Below, piece after piece: positions 35,125 to 44,156 of a DNA stretch of 64,000 nucleotides (position 1 is the stretch's first letter; each line of letters begins with the position of its first letter). A program made the translations under genes and the position numbers. The notes beneath the pieces are model-generated. The model was not told the DNA's origin. It did not search any database and saw only the letters and a program-made list of their open reading frames with translations. Source of the DNA: Leptolyngbya sp. Heron Island J. Its GTDB lineage: Bacteria; Cyanobacteriota; Cyanobacteriia; Phormidesmidales; Phormidesmidaceae. The stretch covers positions 1 to 64,000 of the forward strand of contig NZ_AWNH01000080.1 of the NCBI RefSeq assembly GCF_000482245.1, given 5' to 3'.

Positions 35125-36426
35125 CTACGCATCAATACCTAGCTCTTGACAATCACGATTGGGATCTAGATTCAGCGACTGGCGTAGAAATAGAATTCCA
35201 GTCATGCAATTGTATCCTCTAAGGAGTAGCCAAACAATCGGAAGCTTATTGCGTTGCAAGTCTCTTATATTATCTGGAAGTTTTGTACGGCAAAGCTTAG
35301 CACTGCTAAGATCAACGCTTGAAAGATCAGTATCTCTCAGATCAGCATCGCGGAGATTAGCACCACTAAAGTTTGCAGCCATGAGATTGACTCTACTAAA
35401 GTTTGCATTGCTGAATGTGGCACCCCTGAGATTCGCTTCGCAGAGATTAGCATTACTGAAATTGGCACCTATAAGACATGCCTTTTGGAGGCTGGCACCA
35501 CTAAGATCAGCATTGCTAAGATCGGCATGGAGAAGGTCTGCTTTTGGAAGAATAGCACCACGTAAGAGAGTACCATTGAGCTTAGCCAGGTCAAGGTAAG
35601 CATTAGTAAGACTGGATTGATGGAGACTGGCATTGCTAAGAATAGCTTTGCTAAAGATTGCACTGTCAAGGGTAGTACCAGTAAGATTAGCGTTACTGAG
35701 GTCAACAAAGCGAAGATTTGTGTTTTTTAGGACCACTCCCTTAAGGTTAATACCACTGAGATTAAAACTCTGAAGGTTAAGCTTTGCTTTACTAATCGCT
35801 TCAGTATCGATCAAGAAACGGATGACACTACTTTTGCGCTCTGTATCATTCTTTAGCCTCCGCAAAACAGATAATGTTCTAGCTCGAATGATGTCAACAG
35901 ATGCATTCAGTAGTTCCTGCTGCTCAGTTGTTGGCGGTGAGGTCGAGAGACTAAATAGCTGAGATTCTCTATTCTGGCTATGGACTTTAACGGCTAAGGC
36001 GATAAGATTTTTGTCAACTAAAAGCGATGATAGTCGGTCAATATAAGTTTGTAGAACTTCTTCTCTAGTCTCGTCAGCTGAAATCTTTTGTTGTGCTTTA
36101 GCCGCTATCTCAGCACGCTTTTTATCCCTCTGCTGTAGCCAGTAACCTAGAATCACTAATGTCAATGGAACTAATATTAAACCTAGCCAGTCCCAGAGTG
36201 TTTTACCAGGTTCACGGGTCGTTGTTGCAGTTGAGATAATGTTTCCGTTGGCGTCTCTGTTGTTGACGGTTATGGAAACCGACTCCTTTCCCCCAAGTCC
36301 TGTCCAGCTAGCCCAGTTATTTGCCCTGATGGCTATTATTAGCAAGTAAAAGAAGAGCATAGTTCCGATGGAAACGGAAACAACAATTGCCCATCTATTT
36401 TTCTTTACCCATTGATTTAAAGGCAT
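35125..36426 (-). CDS. pentapeptide-repeat membrane protein
   Basis: From ATG 36426 the product has 433 residues. Two membrane helices (WAIVVSVSIGTMLFFYLLI and LWDWLGLILVPLTLVILGYW) enclose a Ser/Thr/Asn-rich loop of about 60 residues. A charged helix (QQRDKKRAEIAAKAQQKISA) follows. From about residue 220 to 400 there are some 35 consecutive A(N/D)LXX pentapeptides (LSNANLTGTTL, LSNADLSGASL, LRDADLRDTDL), making a long quadrilateral beta helix. The first 26 residues from a start at 36504 do not fit. The repeats also create many open frames on the other strand, which are not genes. Confidence 0.82.
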   Translation of the reverse strand: MPLNQWVKKNRWAIVVSVSIGTMLFFYLLIIAIRANNWASWTGLGGKESVSITVNNRDANGNIISTATTTREPGKTLWDWLGLILVPLTLVILGYWLQQRDKKRAEIAAKAQQKISADETREEVLQTYIDRLSSLLVDKNLIALAVKVHSQNRESQLFSLSTSPPTTEQQELLNASVDIIRARTLSVLRRLKNDTERKSSVIRFLIDTEAISKAKLNLQSFNLSGINLKGVVLKNTNLRFVDLSNANLTGTTLDSAIFSKAILSNASLHQSSLTNAYLDLAKLNGTLLRGAILPKADLLHADLSNADLSGASLQKACLIGANFSNANLCEANLRGATFSNANFSRVNLMAANFSGANLRDADLRDTDLSSVDLSSAKLCRTKLPDNIRDLQRNKLPIVWLLLRGYNCMTGILFLRQSLNLDPNRDCQELGIDA

Positions 36427-36508
36427 TGCCAGCCTATGTAGAATAGATATTACCCAATAATAATTCCAAAATGTTGGATGACGCTGATCGCTCACCCAAC
36501 CCACGCGA

Positions 36509-36613
36509 TTATGAAGCCCTACGCTGGCGCTCCAGCTTAAGCTGCCGTCTCCTCATCTCTATCGATAAACGACCATTAACAATACGCTCTTGATAAAGCC
36601 AGAACCCAGACAT
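36509..36613 (-). CDS. possible 34-residue basic protein
   Basis: A short frame starting MSGFWLYQERIVNGRLSIEM and ending in a basic helix (RRRQLKLERQRRAS). Composition looks coding, and it lies in a same-strand series of small genes upstream of the pentapeptide gene. There is no family match and it could be chance. Confidence 0.25.
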   Translation of the reverse strand: MSGFWLYQERIVNGRLSIEMRRRQLKLERQRRAS

Positions 36614-36691
36614 CGGCCATACCCTTGGCGACGATCACACACGCAGCCCCCCGCCACTAGCCACGCACCAACTTAGCCTGAGGCTCCTCAG

Positions 36692-36973
36692 CTACGATCT
36701 CAACAATACGCCATCATCAACCCCCACCACCGGCATATGATCCACCACATAGCGAGCATACATCAGCCCCCGCAGCTGCCGGCACTCATGCTGAGCCCTA
36801 AACATCAGCCCCGTAATCATCTTATCCAAAAACCTAAGAAACTTCGGATTAGACCACTCAAGCAAACCATGCTCCAAGCACAGATATATCAACCCCTCCG
36901 CTTCGAGGTAATCGTAATTACCCAGCTGGTTTAACTCTGCAATGACAGAATGATGACTGGCAATAGATTTCAT
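36692..36973 (-). CDS. small unrecognised protein
   Basis: From ATG 36973 the product has 93 residues. Helical segments include HHSVIAELNQLGNYDYLEAE and PKFLRFLDKMITGLMFRAQH, then a possible beta end VDHMPVVGVDDGVLL. No membrane segment is present. Amino-acid composition is that of a real folded protein. An earlier ATG at 36988 adds five residues. It follows the 47-residue gene at 37053 by 79 bases. Confidence 0.5.
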   Translation of the reverse strand: MKSIASHHSVIAELNQLGNYDYLEAEGLIYLCLEHGLLEWSNPKFLRFLDKMITGLMFRAQHECRQLRGLMYARYVVDHMPVVGVDDGVLLRS

Positions 36974-37052
36974 ACGCACTAATCCCACAGCAACCAGCTA
37001 TTTAGCTTTTGGGCTGTGATAAACGAATCATGGGCCACCTGCCCAGGGTCAC

Positions 37053-37196
37053 TCAGGTCTTCCATGCCTTCAGATGATCCATCAAACTGCGATAGCTGCC
37101 ATCGAAATGTTCGAGGGCTTCTTCAAGTATCGCCAGGTGCTCAGGTGTTACCATCGCTGCGATGTCTGCTGGAATATCTCGTTTTCGTCGTGGCAT
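37053..37196 (-). CDS. 47-residue protein of unknown function
   Basis: Starts MPRRKRDIPADIAAMVTPEH and continues through a predicted helix (LAILEEALEHFDGSYRSLM) to a basic end (DHLKAWKT). The basic N-terminus plus amphipathic helix could suit a small DNA-binding or antitoxin-like protein, but this is speculation. It heads the leftward series of small genes. Confidence 0.5.
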   Translation of the reverse strand: MPRRKRDIPADIAAMVTPEHLAILEEALEHFDGSYRSLMDHLKAWKT

Positions 37197-37488
37197 GATT
37201 CCCCAGCTAACTGAACTAATAAATTCTTAATGTGCCTACAGTATCCAGGGTGATGAGTCCAATTATAGTTAATCTGTACTGCTTGTTGATTTGCGACTCA
37301 CATACTCTGGCAGGTGCGATCGCATATCGACTCCCCGGTATCTCCCAATATTTACCTTCACCTTACTTTGCAGAGAAGATATTTTTTTTTGATGTGAGGT
37401 ATTTAAGGTAGCCTAAGACCTTGAAAACTGTCCTAAATTAACTAGGGCACATACCCCATGGCTATGAAAAGGGCGTGAGAGACAGACT

Positions 37489-38865
37489 ATGCTCTTATGG
37501 ATCGGTGCAATCAGGAAGTTTCTAAAGCGTAATATTCGCTTTGTTTGGCGTGAAACTCGGGACTTGAGTCCAGTGCATAATCGCTGGGTACGCTGGCTTC
37601 TACCTGGCTTGTTAGTCAAGCGCTGGCTGTTTTTGAGTACCGTTGGCGTGCTCCTGGTGGGGCTGGGGGCCATGATTTGGCTGCGGCTGACACCGGTCTT
37701 TCTGACAGTCCGATTTGTATCTACAGTATTACGGACAATCACCCAGATTATTCCTCGCTACATTAGCGGTCCCCTGGCCATCATATTTGGGCTATCTTTG
37801 ATTATTTGGGGCCAGAGTCGCACCCTGGGTTCAATTACGGAGGTATTGCTACCAGGCAGTCCTGAAAATAGTCTTTGGGATGCGATCGCAAACCACCGCA
37901 AACTCAATCGCGGTCCTAGGATTGTGGTAGTCGGTGGTGGCACCGGCCTCTCGACCATGTTGCGGGGGTTAAAACGCTACAGTGCCAACATTACCGCCAT
38001 TGTTACCGTGGCAGATGATGGCGGTTCATCGGGGCGGTTGCGTCGAGAAATGGGGGGACTGCCGCCGGGGGATATTCGTAACTGTCTGGCGGCTTTAGCC
38101 GATCAAGAAAAGCTAGTCACTGAATTATTTCAATATCGATTTAGTAGCGGTAGTGGGCTGAGCGGTCACAGCTTTGGCAATTTATTTTTGGCCGCCATGA
38201 ACGAAGTGACCGGCGACTGGGAAAAGGCCATTGCCGCCAGTTCTCAAGTGCTGGCCGTGCGGGGTGAGGTGCTGCCCTCCACCCTGAGCGATGTCAAACT
38301 GTGGGCCGAACTCAGCGATGGTCGCCGGATTGAAGGCGAATCCAATATTACTAAGGCTCGCGGTCGGATTATCAATATTGGCTGTACACCTGCGGCACCG
38401 CCTGCTTTACCAAAAGCTATTAATGCGATTAAAGAGGCCGACTACATCATCATTGGTCCCGGCAGCCTTTACACCAGCATCGTGCCGAATTTGTTGGTGC
38501 CCGACATTGCCGATGCGATCGCCGCTACCCCGGTGCCTCGCATTTATGTCTGCAATATTATGACGGAGCCGGGTGAAACGGACGGCTACAGCGTATCCGA
38601 ACATATCCGTGCCATCGATCGCGCCTGTGGTCGTCGGCTTTTTGATGCGGTTCTGGTACAAAAACGCTCACCCTCAGCTGCAGCCCTAGAACGCTATCGC
38701 AAAGAAGGCGCAGAACGAGTGGTGTTTGACCGAGATGCCGTCATTGCTTCTGGCCGCCGGATTGTCATTGCCAATGTGATGAACGAAACCGAAAAAGGCA
38801 CCATTCGCCATGACTCACCTAAGTTAGCCAAAGTGCTCATGCGCTGGCACGCCAGGGTGTATTAA
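37489..38865 (+). CDS. yvcK: YvcK family protein (gluconeogenesis factor / CofD-like)
   Basis: A 458-residue protein. The first 130 residues have two membrane segments ([20 protein letters not shown] and [15 protein letters not shown]), an extension usual in cyanobacteria. The YvcK/CofD domain follows with [40 protein letters not shown] and [12 protein letters not shown]. These loops bind a UDP-sugar in YvcK, which affects cell shape and carbon metabolism in other bacteria. [15 protein letters not shown] and [10 protein letters not shown] complete the family pattern. A palindrome follows the stop. Confidence 0.9.
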   Translation: MLLWIGAIRKFLKRNIRFVWRETRDLSPVHNRWVRWLLPGLLVKRWLFLSTVGVLLVGLGAMIWLRLTPVFLTVRFVSTVLRTITQIIPRYISGPLAIIFGLSLIIWGQSRTLGSITEVLLPGSPENSLWDAIANHRKLNRGPRIVVVGGGTGLSTMLRGLKRYSANITAIVTVADDGGSSGRLRREMGGLPPGDIRNCLAALADQEKLVTELFQYRFSSGSGLSGHSFGNLFLAAMNEVTGDWEKAIAASSQVLAVRGEVLPSTLSDVKLWAELSDGRRIEGESNITKARGRIINIGCTPAAPPALPKAINAIKEADYIIIGPGSLYTSIVPNLLVPDIADAIAATPVPRIYVCNIMTEPGETDGYSVSEHIRAIDRACGRRLFDAVLVQKRSPSAAALERYRKEGAERVVFDRDAVIASGRRIVIANVMNETEKGTIRHDSPKLAKVLMRWHARVY

Positions 38866-38871
38866 TAATTT

Positions 38872-38901
38872 TGTAGGGACGTTCCATGGAACGTCCCTAC
38901 A
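38872..38901. repeat. 30-bp perfect palindrome, related to the one at 15648
   Basis: TGTAGGGACGTTCCA is followed directly by its reverse complement. It lies six bases after yvcK and three bases before the 3' end of the convergent gene at 38905. Relative to 15648-15691, one base in each arm differs in a way that keeps pairing. Confidence 0.9.
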
Positions 38902-38904
38902 GGG

Positions 38905-39150
38905 TTATCCCTTGGCAAAAAAACGATTGGATACCCAGCCAATAATGCCGCTAATAATCGCCCCTGCCATCAAGATGCCAATGGCGGGCATAAATAATGG
39001 CTCCCAAAGGCTGTACCACAGATCAAACCCCAGATTAATATTGGCTGCTCGCCCCACTAAAGCCGAAGCAAACCAAACAAAACTAAATAGAACAAAGAAA
39101 AGATTTAGGGTTAATGCAGTGTTTAACCAGTTAATTAAACGGTCTTTCAT
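38905..39150 (-). CDS. small protein with two membrane helices
   Basis: An 81-residue protein. Membrane helices are TALTLNLFFVLFSFVWFASA and LFMPAIGILMAGAIISGIIG, joined by a loop with aromatic residues (FDLWYSLWEP). The basic C-terminus is VSNRFFAKG. I do not know a family; such small membrane proteins are common in cyanobacteria. The stop codon almost touches the palindrome at 38872-38901. Confidence 0.65.
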   Translation of the reverse strand: MKDRLINWLNTALTLNLFFVLFSFVWFASALVGRAANINLGFDLWYSLWEPLFMPAIGILMAGAIISGIIGWVSNRFFAKG

Positions 39151-39328
39151 GCAAGCAATAGAACGTCAGTAGTTTTTGATGTTTCAGGATAGCCCTCAAC
39201 ACATTATCAAGCTCTAGAACGATAATCAAAACCTTGGTTCATACCTAGATTATCAATAAAAATATGACTAGCCTTGGCAGACTAGCCATACTGTAGAAGT
39301 TGAGTTTTACCGACTGCTAAGTACAGGG

Positions 39329-39350
39329 GTGTAGGGTTGAACCCCTACAC
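39329..39350. repeat. GTGTAGGG inverted repeat at a gene end
   Basis: GTGTAGGG and CCCTACAC pair over 8 bp around TTGAAC. The stop codon of the next leftward gene lies inside the right arm. The TGTAGGG core is shared with the palindromes at 15648 and 38872. Confidence 0.65.
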
Positions 39351-39539
39351 AGCATCCACATCCAATCCTTGAGATGCTTTCAAATTATCAGGATCAACGT
39401 AGTGACAAACTGACTCATCGATACAAATTAAAGCCCATCCAGACTTTTCAATCCCCATTAATTCGTAGGGGCCATCCTGAACAAAAAATCCCTTGTGGTT
39501 TCTAGTATCAGGTTTAACTTCTACAGCATGCTTATCCAT
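39345..39539 (-). CDS. small unrecognised soluble protein
   Basis: A 64-residue acidic protein (MDKHAVEVKPDTRNHKGFFV at its start) with a likely beta segment GWALICIDESVCHYVDPDNL. AAGGAG lies about ten bases upstream of the ATG, which supports translation. It resembles short cyanobacterial proteins whose core reads like a small SH3-type barrel, but I cannot name the family. The stop codon falls in a hairpin that may end the transcript. Confidence 0.6.
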   Translation of the reverse strand: MDKHAVEVKPDTRNHKGFFVQDGPYELMGIEKSGWALICIDESVCHYVDPDNLKASQGLDVDAV

Positions 39540-39858
39540 TTTTAAAAGGCTCCTTGCAACGGGGTGAGTTCCAATAAAAAGAAAAACTTATTGGAATCTT
39601 TTCTTAAGCTTATCAGTTCCTTTTTATTCCGAGCGTTAAGTTATCTGACCAAGAAAAACAGTCAAAAAAAAAGCGGGGATCATTGCCCCGCAATCCTTAT
39701 ATAAAGCTAAAGAACGGCTGCTCATGCCTGATGCGAAAAGATGGCCTAACTAACGACTAAGTAAGGACAAAAGACAAAAGTTAATCAACTTTTGTAAAGC
39801 TATTAATCTCATCTGTTCGAGTGATGGGGATATGCAAAACCGTTTCAGTGCAAGTGTT
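39540..39858. other. 319-base gap with a terminator
   Basis: Apart from the terminator at 39664-39691, the gap holds AT-rich sequence around 39570-39640 that could contain the promoter of the 39345 gene. No other gene is visible. Confidence 0.5.
39664..39691 (-). terminator. rho-independent terminator of the TPR/IscA transcript
   Basis: Read leftward, GCGGGG and CCCCGC enclose a 7-base loop and are followed by nine T residues. It lies about 170 bases after the TPR gene that ends at 39859. Confidence 0.88.
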
Positions 39859-40281
39859 TTAACTGTTAAAGATCCAGTTTTCTACTTTTTTGAGACTGTC
39901 CCAATCGGGTTTTCTTGTTAATCCTTCTTCAAAGTTCTGGCGAATATCTTCCTGAACTTCTTCTACAGACATCACCAGTTGAGTCGCTAACTCAATGTGC
40001 TCGCGCACTCCTTTACGGCCACTCTCAAGAATTGCGATCGCTATATTGATGTGAGCCTGTGGGTCCTGCGGTGTAATCTTAATGGCTTTCTGAGCTGCCT
40101 TATACGCAGCATTCGGTTTCCCTACCAATAGATAGAGCCATGACAAACAGGTATAGATGGCACTATTTTTAGGTGCCTGTGCACTCAGCTCCTTGAAAAA
40201 GGGGATCAAAGCTTCTGCACTTTCGCCAGCCTGGTAACGGTTTAAACCGTCTTCAAACTGTTCTTCAATGGTTTGGCTCAT
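39859..40281 (-). CDS. TPR-repeat protein next to the A-type Fe-S carrier gene
   Basis: From ATG 40281 the product has 140 residues. Three TPR units run from SQTIEEQFEDGLNRYQAGES to PQDPQAHINIAIAILESGRK; the end is acidic and aromatic (KPDWDSLKKVENWIFNS). It is soluble and probably binds a protein partner. The gene lies downstream of the IscA/SufA-type gene on the same strand. Such pairing recurs in cyanobacteria as far as I recall, which suggests a link to Fe-S cluster work. Confidence 0.75.
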   Translation of the reverse strand: MSQTIEEQFEDGLNRYQAGESAEALIPFFKELSAQAPKNSAIYTCLSWLYLLVGKPNAAYKAAQKAIKITPQDPQAHINIAIAILESGRKGVREHIELATQLVMSVEEVQEDIRQNFEEGLTRKPDWDSLKKVENWIFNS

Positions 40282-40395
40282 AGGGAAAGTCTTTGTCAAA
40301 AACCTTCCCATTCTAAACCGTGTCCACACCCAGGAAGGCGATTTTCAACTAGAGCCCAGGGTTTAATAAATCATCTGGACGCGGCTTTAGCGGTC

Positions 40396-40749
40396 TTAAG
40401 CACTAAAAGACTTGCCGCAGCCACAGGTTTGATCCGCGTTGGGGTTAGTAAACTGGAATCCTCCGCCAATTAGAGCATCACTGTAATCGAGCATAAGTCC
40501 GTAGAGGTAGAGCATGCTCTTTTTGTCACAGATCACTTTGAAACCTTCATAGTCGAACACCTCGTCATGTTCGCCAATGTTGCTTAAGGTATCAAAATCC
40601 ATCATGTAAGACATGCCAGAGCAGCCACCTTGGCGTACCCCTACTCGTAGACACAGCTCGTCACCTTGCTTCTCTTTAAGAGCAAGGACATGATTCAGGG
40701 CTGATTCAGTCATCAGGATGCCCTGTTGCGATTGGGTAGCTTGGGTCAT
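40396..40749 (-). CDS. A-type iron-sulfur carrier protein (HesB/IscA/SufA)
   Basis: A 117-residue protein. Three conserved cysteines are present: one in [13 protein letters not shown] and two in the C-terminal [26 protein letters not shown] is the family signature. A-type carriers pass Fe-S clusters or iron to target proteins in the cytoplasm. It is preceded by a divergent gap of about 230 bases and followed by the TPR gene. Confidence 0.92.
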   Translation of the reverse strand: MTQATQSQQGILMTESALNHVLALKEKQGDELCLRVGVRQGGCSGMSYMMDFDTLSNIGEHDEVFDYEGFKVICDKKSMLYLYGLMLDYSDALIGGGFQFTNPNADQTCGCGKSFSA

Positions 40750-40978
40750 GGGTCGTCTGGTTTACTACGTTACTGACGTTTGAATTCAATGCTTTAGTCT
40801 ATTTTAGCTCAGGCATTGTTGGAGAATGTTTTTAGCTTTAATGGTTGGTATTGACTAAGTCCGGTGTTGAGGCTCGATTCTGCAATCCATGATCGGCAAT
40901 AGTTGAACAAATCTATCGGGTCGTAGCCAATGGTTTGATTCTTTTCCACAATAGAGTCTGTTCATATCCCCATCTTTT

Positions 40979-42577
40979 ATGCCCCCTCTGAGTCCATTTA
41001 CCCGCCGTCGTATTCAGAAACTGCCTCAAACAAATAGCGTTTGGGAAGGTGGGCGTTGTTCCATGCCTGACGTGGAACATGACGACCGCGATTGTATTTT
41101 GTGGGTGGATGGCCATCAGGGATACGTACGCAGTGTTGATATGGTTGCGGCTAATAGCGGGTATGAAGCTGTGGCGCGGAGTTTGCTCCAGGCGATTGAG
41201 CATCCCCAGGGGCCTGCCGAACCCAGTCGCCCCCAGCGTGTGGTAGTCAATGATCGTGAGCTGCAGTTTTTTTTGAGGGGTGTGCTGCAGGAGCTGGATA
41301 TTGATGTGGTGTATGGCGCGACGCTGCCCTGGGTAGATGAGATTTTTGATCATTTGCTTTCTCAAATCAGTGTGCCGTCATCGTCGGTACCGGCAGCCTA
41401 CGATGATTGTCTGCGCGAAAAAGCCCTGGCACTCTGGCATCAAGCTCCCTGGTATCGTCTCAGTGAGCAGGAGCTGTTAGCGGTTGAGCTCAATCGTTGG
41501 GATACGGACACGCTCTATGTGTCTATTTTGGGCATGGCCGATGTGGATTATGGTCTGCTGTTTTATCGCAGTCTGGAATCGTTATTGCATTTTCGTGAAC
41601 AGGTGCTGAATTGCGATCGCACAACAACCGATTTATCCACTGGCATGTCACCCCAAATGCTGCAGCAAGTCTTCTTAACCCAGGACTGCTTTTTTCTCAA
41701 CTATGTTGTCGAACGACCACGGCAAACAGAGCCTGACAATTATGAAGTTGGCAGTATTCATCCCCTCGAAGGCATGCGTCATGAACTGGATGAAACCGAA
41801 GCGGCTATTTTGATTATCACCTTAGAGGCTCTAAACCGCTTTTTTCAAAAAGCCCCTGATCCACTTGACGTACTACAACCCCTACAAAAAACTCTGCGAA
41901 TCCCTAACCCCATAGAAGGAGACTCTCCTAAACAATGTACGGTCAAGATTAAGTCGTTGCCAGAGATTTCTGCCAGCCTGATGGCGGAGACAGAACAGAT
42001 TTTGGACATGGGTAACGATATAGAGAATGAGCCCATACTACACGATGACCTGGTGCCTGATGGTTCACTGATTTTGCTGACTAAGCTTTCTCCTGAGCGG
42101 TTAACAGAGCTACGGAAAACCACGACCCGCTATCAGGCGACTGCCACAGAGCCAGCCAACGCAAACACCACTTCCTGGCCTGTGGTTATTATTCAGACAT
42201 CGCGCCCTAAAGCCATGGTGCTATTTGAGCAAATTGAATCCATAGGTGGGATTCAAGCAATGTGCTTTAATCCTGGTCACGATCCATTTAACCAGCTCAC
42301 ATTTCAACTGGGTATTTGGCAAGCTGGCGATCGCAGTTTACATCTATTCCATGAATATGACAGTAGCGATCGCTATCATCGCGAAGCTCTAGAAAAATGG
42401 CATCAACAACAAATTAAAAGTCGTGGCCGCTGCGGCATCATGATTGCGGCAGGTGTGACCGGTCGCAATCGAGGTAATCCTCAGCCAAAAGATATTGTCG
42501 CCTTTTTAGAAGTAAATTTTTGCGCTCCAGAGATGCTCAATCTGGAACCCTTAGTGTTGAGCTATGCCATTGAGTAA
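40979..42577 (+). CDS. DUF6930-like cyanobacterial protein
   Basis: A 532-residue soluble protein. The start (LSPFTRRRIQKLPQTNSVWE) and DDRDCILWVDGHQGYVRSVD fit a family I recall as DUF6930, widespread in cyanobacteria and of unknown function. A strand-rich first domain (to about 240) and an acidic second half with KPKD-type ending (GNPQPKDIVAFLEVNF) are seen. No catalytic motif or membrane segment is evident. It is divergent from the Fe-S carrier gene. Confidence 0.7.
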   Translation: MPPLSPFTRRRIQKLPQTNSVWEGGRCSMPDVEHDDRDCILWVDGHQGYVRSVDMVAANSGYEAVARSLLQAIEHPQGPAEPSRPQRVVVNDRELQFFLRGVLQELDIDVVYGATLPWVDEIFDHLLSQISVPSSSVPAAYDDCLREKALALWHQAPWYRLSEQELLAVELNRWDTDTLYVSILGMADVDYGLLFYRSLESLLHFREQVLNCDRTTTDLSTGMSPQMLQQVFLTQDCFFLNYVVERPRQTEPDNYEVGSIHPLEGMRHELDETEAAILIITLEALNRFFQKAPDPLDVLQPLQKTLRIPNPIEGDSPKQCTVKIKSLPEISASLMAETEQILDMGNDIENEPILHDDLVPDGSLILLTKLSPERLTELRKTTTRYQATATEPANANTTSWPVVIIQTSRPKAMVLFEQIESIGGIQAMCFNPGHDPFNQLTFQLGIWQAGDRSLHLFHEYDSSDRYHREALEKWHQQQIKSRGRCGIMIAAGVTGRNRGNPQPKDIVAFLEVNFCAPEMLNLEPLVLSYAIE

Positions 42578-42720
42578 AGCTGGCTAAATTAGTACGTGTT
42601 TTATTGATACTGTTACAAAGCCTTTTATGGCCGTGGACCTGTTGCTTAACTGGGCGAGCTATGGCTGCATGAGCACCGTAAGATCTAAGTCGCAAGGTCC
42701 ACGGTTGTTACTATCAGGGG

Positions 42721-43350
42721 TTAGCCTACACTGCTTGAAAACATTACCTTTTTACGTTTTGAATGGATGCTTTTCATGTGTTTTTTCACCGTATTGGGGG
42801 TAATCTCCAGCTCAAGTGCAATTTGTTTGTAGGTGCGACCTCGTCTATGCAGTAACCAAACCTCTCGTTCCCGAGGCGTTAAACCATATTGTTCTGCCTC
42901 TTGAGAGACAATTTTATTGATTGTGGTTTGTCGATCTTCTATGAGCAACAGCAGATAGGGTTGATCTAGTTTGTCTACTGTTAGCCACCTAGCACGAATA
43001 TGCAGGATCGCCAGGTTCTCAATGAAAATATCGAACTGAGTTAGCCAACACTGATTGGGAAACAGATTACGAACCTCCATTAACGACTGACAAATCTGAC
43101 AAATCTCTTGGGGCACCTGGACAGACTCATCCACAACTGAATTGAGTTGTTTCAAGACGCGTCTACCATATAGATTTGAATAAACTATCTTTTTTTGGTC
43201 CGTTAGTACAAGAATACCGCTAACTAATTCTGAAATAATGTCTTCTTCAATAAAAGATTTGTCTAAATCTTTTATTGAAGAATCTTCTGCTCCACAACTC
43301 TTGTGATTCGGGGGCTTGACAGAAGTGTCAGTGTTAATCAACCTTTTCAT
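42721..43350 (-). CDS. PAS-like sensor with LuxR-type DNA-binding domain (copy A)
   Basis: A 209-residue regulator. The N-terminal 120 residues resemble a PAS fold (DIISELVSGILVLTDQKKIV then SNLYGRRVLKQLN). The C-terminal LuxR/GerE helix-turn-helix is YGLTPREREVWLLHRRGRTY followed by KQIALELEITPNTVKKHMKS. There is no receiver domain. It is clearly a paralogue of the gene at 46667-47311, at the other edge of the island. It lies last in a leftward series of four genes. Confidence 0.82.
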   Translation of the reverse strand: MKRLINTDTSVKPPNHKSCGAEDSSIKDLDKSFIEEDIISELVSGILVLTDQKKIVYSNLYGRRVLKQLNSVVDESVQVPQEICQICQSLMEVRNLFPNQCWLTQFDIFIENLAILHIRARWLTVDKLDQPYLLLLIEDRQTTINKIVSQEAEQYGLTPREREVWLLHRRGRTYKQIALELEITPNTVKKHMKSIHSKRKKVMFSSSVG

Positions 43351-43431
43351 AATAAGCTTCGCAGAAGATTAATTTACAGGGTTTTATAAAAAGGGGGGCT
43401 CCATCCTAGTGATGTGGCGGACCATAAAACA

Positions 43432-44070
43432 TCAGGTATTGGTAAGTTCAAGAAAAATTTTGTATTCAGCTTGCATCATCTCCCGAAAGGAGCGATAACG
43501 ATCGGCTCCAGGCAGCCAATCTCCAAAAAACCAAGCTTCCCATTCGCCATTTCCGGTAACGACCTGAGGATTTAAGAGATATATAGATGATTCTCCCCTA
43601 TCACTGATTTCCAGGGTGTTTCTTAAATATTCGATTCGTAATTTACTGCAGTCCTGGCGTTCTCCATAAACGAAATAGTCACGATCCGATATTTCCTGGG
43701 GGCAAGACAGTCCATTATTGTTATGGGACTGTGCCTGTTGTATCTCATTGTTTTCTAAAATAAATTGCTCAAGCCAGGTAGGATTTCTAATTGAAAACCA
43801 CTCAACTTCTTCTATCGACCACATGCGATATATAAAAGGTGTAGTCTGTCTCCAACCATTAGAGACTTTTAAGAAGTTTCGATAGGATGGTGGCAGTGTG
43901 GTTTGTAATCGAACTTCAGTTTGCACAATGAGTTCTTCAGTGGCACCCGGATAACCTAACCATCCAGATTCAATAACTTCTGTGGGTAACTGATTAATTC
44001 GATCTTCCATAGAAGCTAAGATTTCTCGACTCCACCGTCTTAGAAATTCGTGCCAGTCAAATGTATTCAT
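43432..44070 (-). CDS. SMI1/KNR4 (SUKH-type) family protein
   Basis: From ATG 44070 the product has 212 residues. The SUKH core is YPGATEELIVQTEVRLQTTL then PPSYRNFLKVSNGWRQTTPF, followed by a strand-rich part with WFFGDWLPGADRYRSFREMM. SMI1/KNR4 proteins often act as immunity proteins of polymorphic toxins, but others bind regulators or act in cell-wall signalling. No toxin gene is recognised here. It follows the HhH-repeat gene by 86 bases and precedes LuxR copy A. Confidence 0.82.
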   Translation of the reverse strand: MNTFDWHEFLRRWSREILASMEDRINQLPTEVIESGWLGYPGATEELIVQTEVRLQTTLPPSYRNFLKVSNGWRQTTPFIYRMWSIEEVEWFSIRNPTWLEQFILENNEIQQAQSHNNNGLSCPQEISDRDYFVYGERQDCSKLRIEYLRNTLEISDRGESSIYLLNPQVVTGNGEWEAWFFGDWLPGADRYRSFREMMQAEYKIFLELTNT

Positions 44071-44156
44071 GGCCTTAGACAATTATGGAAAATCTAGAAA
44101 TGGGGATACGCCAGCTGTGAAACTGTTTCCAGTTGGATGACTGGAATTGCCATAGG

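Noticed and set aside
35159-35708. Open frames opposite the pentapeptide repeats
   Set aside because: They arise from the repeat code itself (Leu/Arg/Ser-rich readings) and have no family features.
43432-44070. SMI1/KNR4 gene as proof of a polymorphic toxin system
   Set aside because: No toxin domain, RHS/CDI protein or secretion gene is adjacent; the immunity role is only one option.
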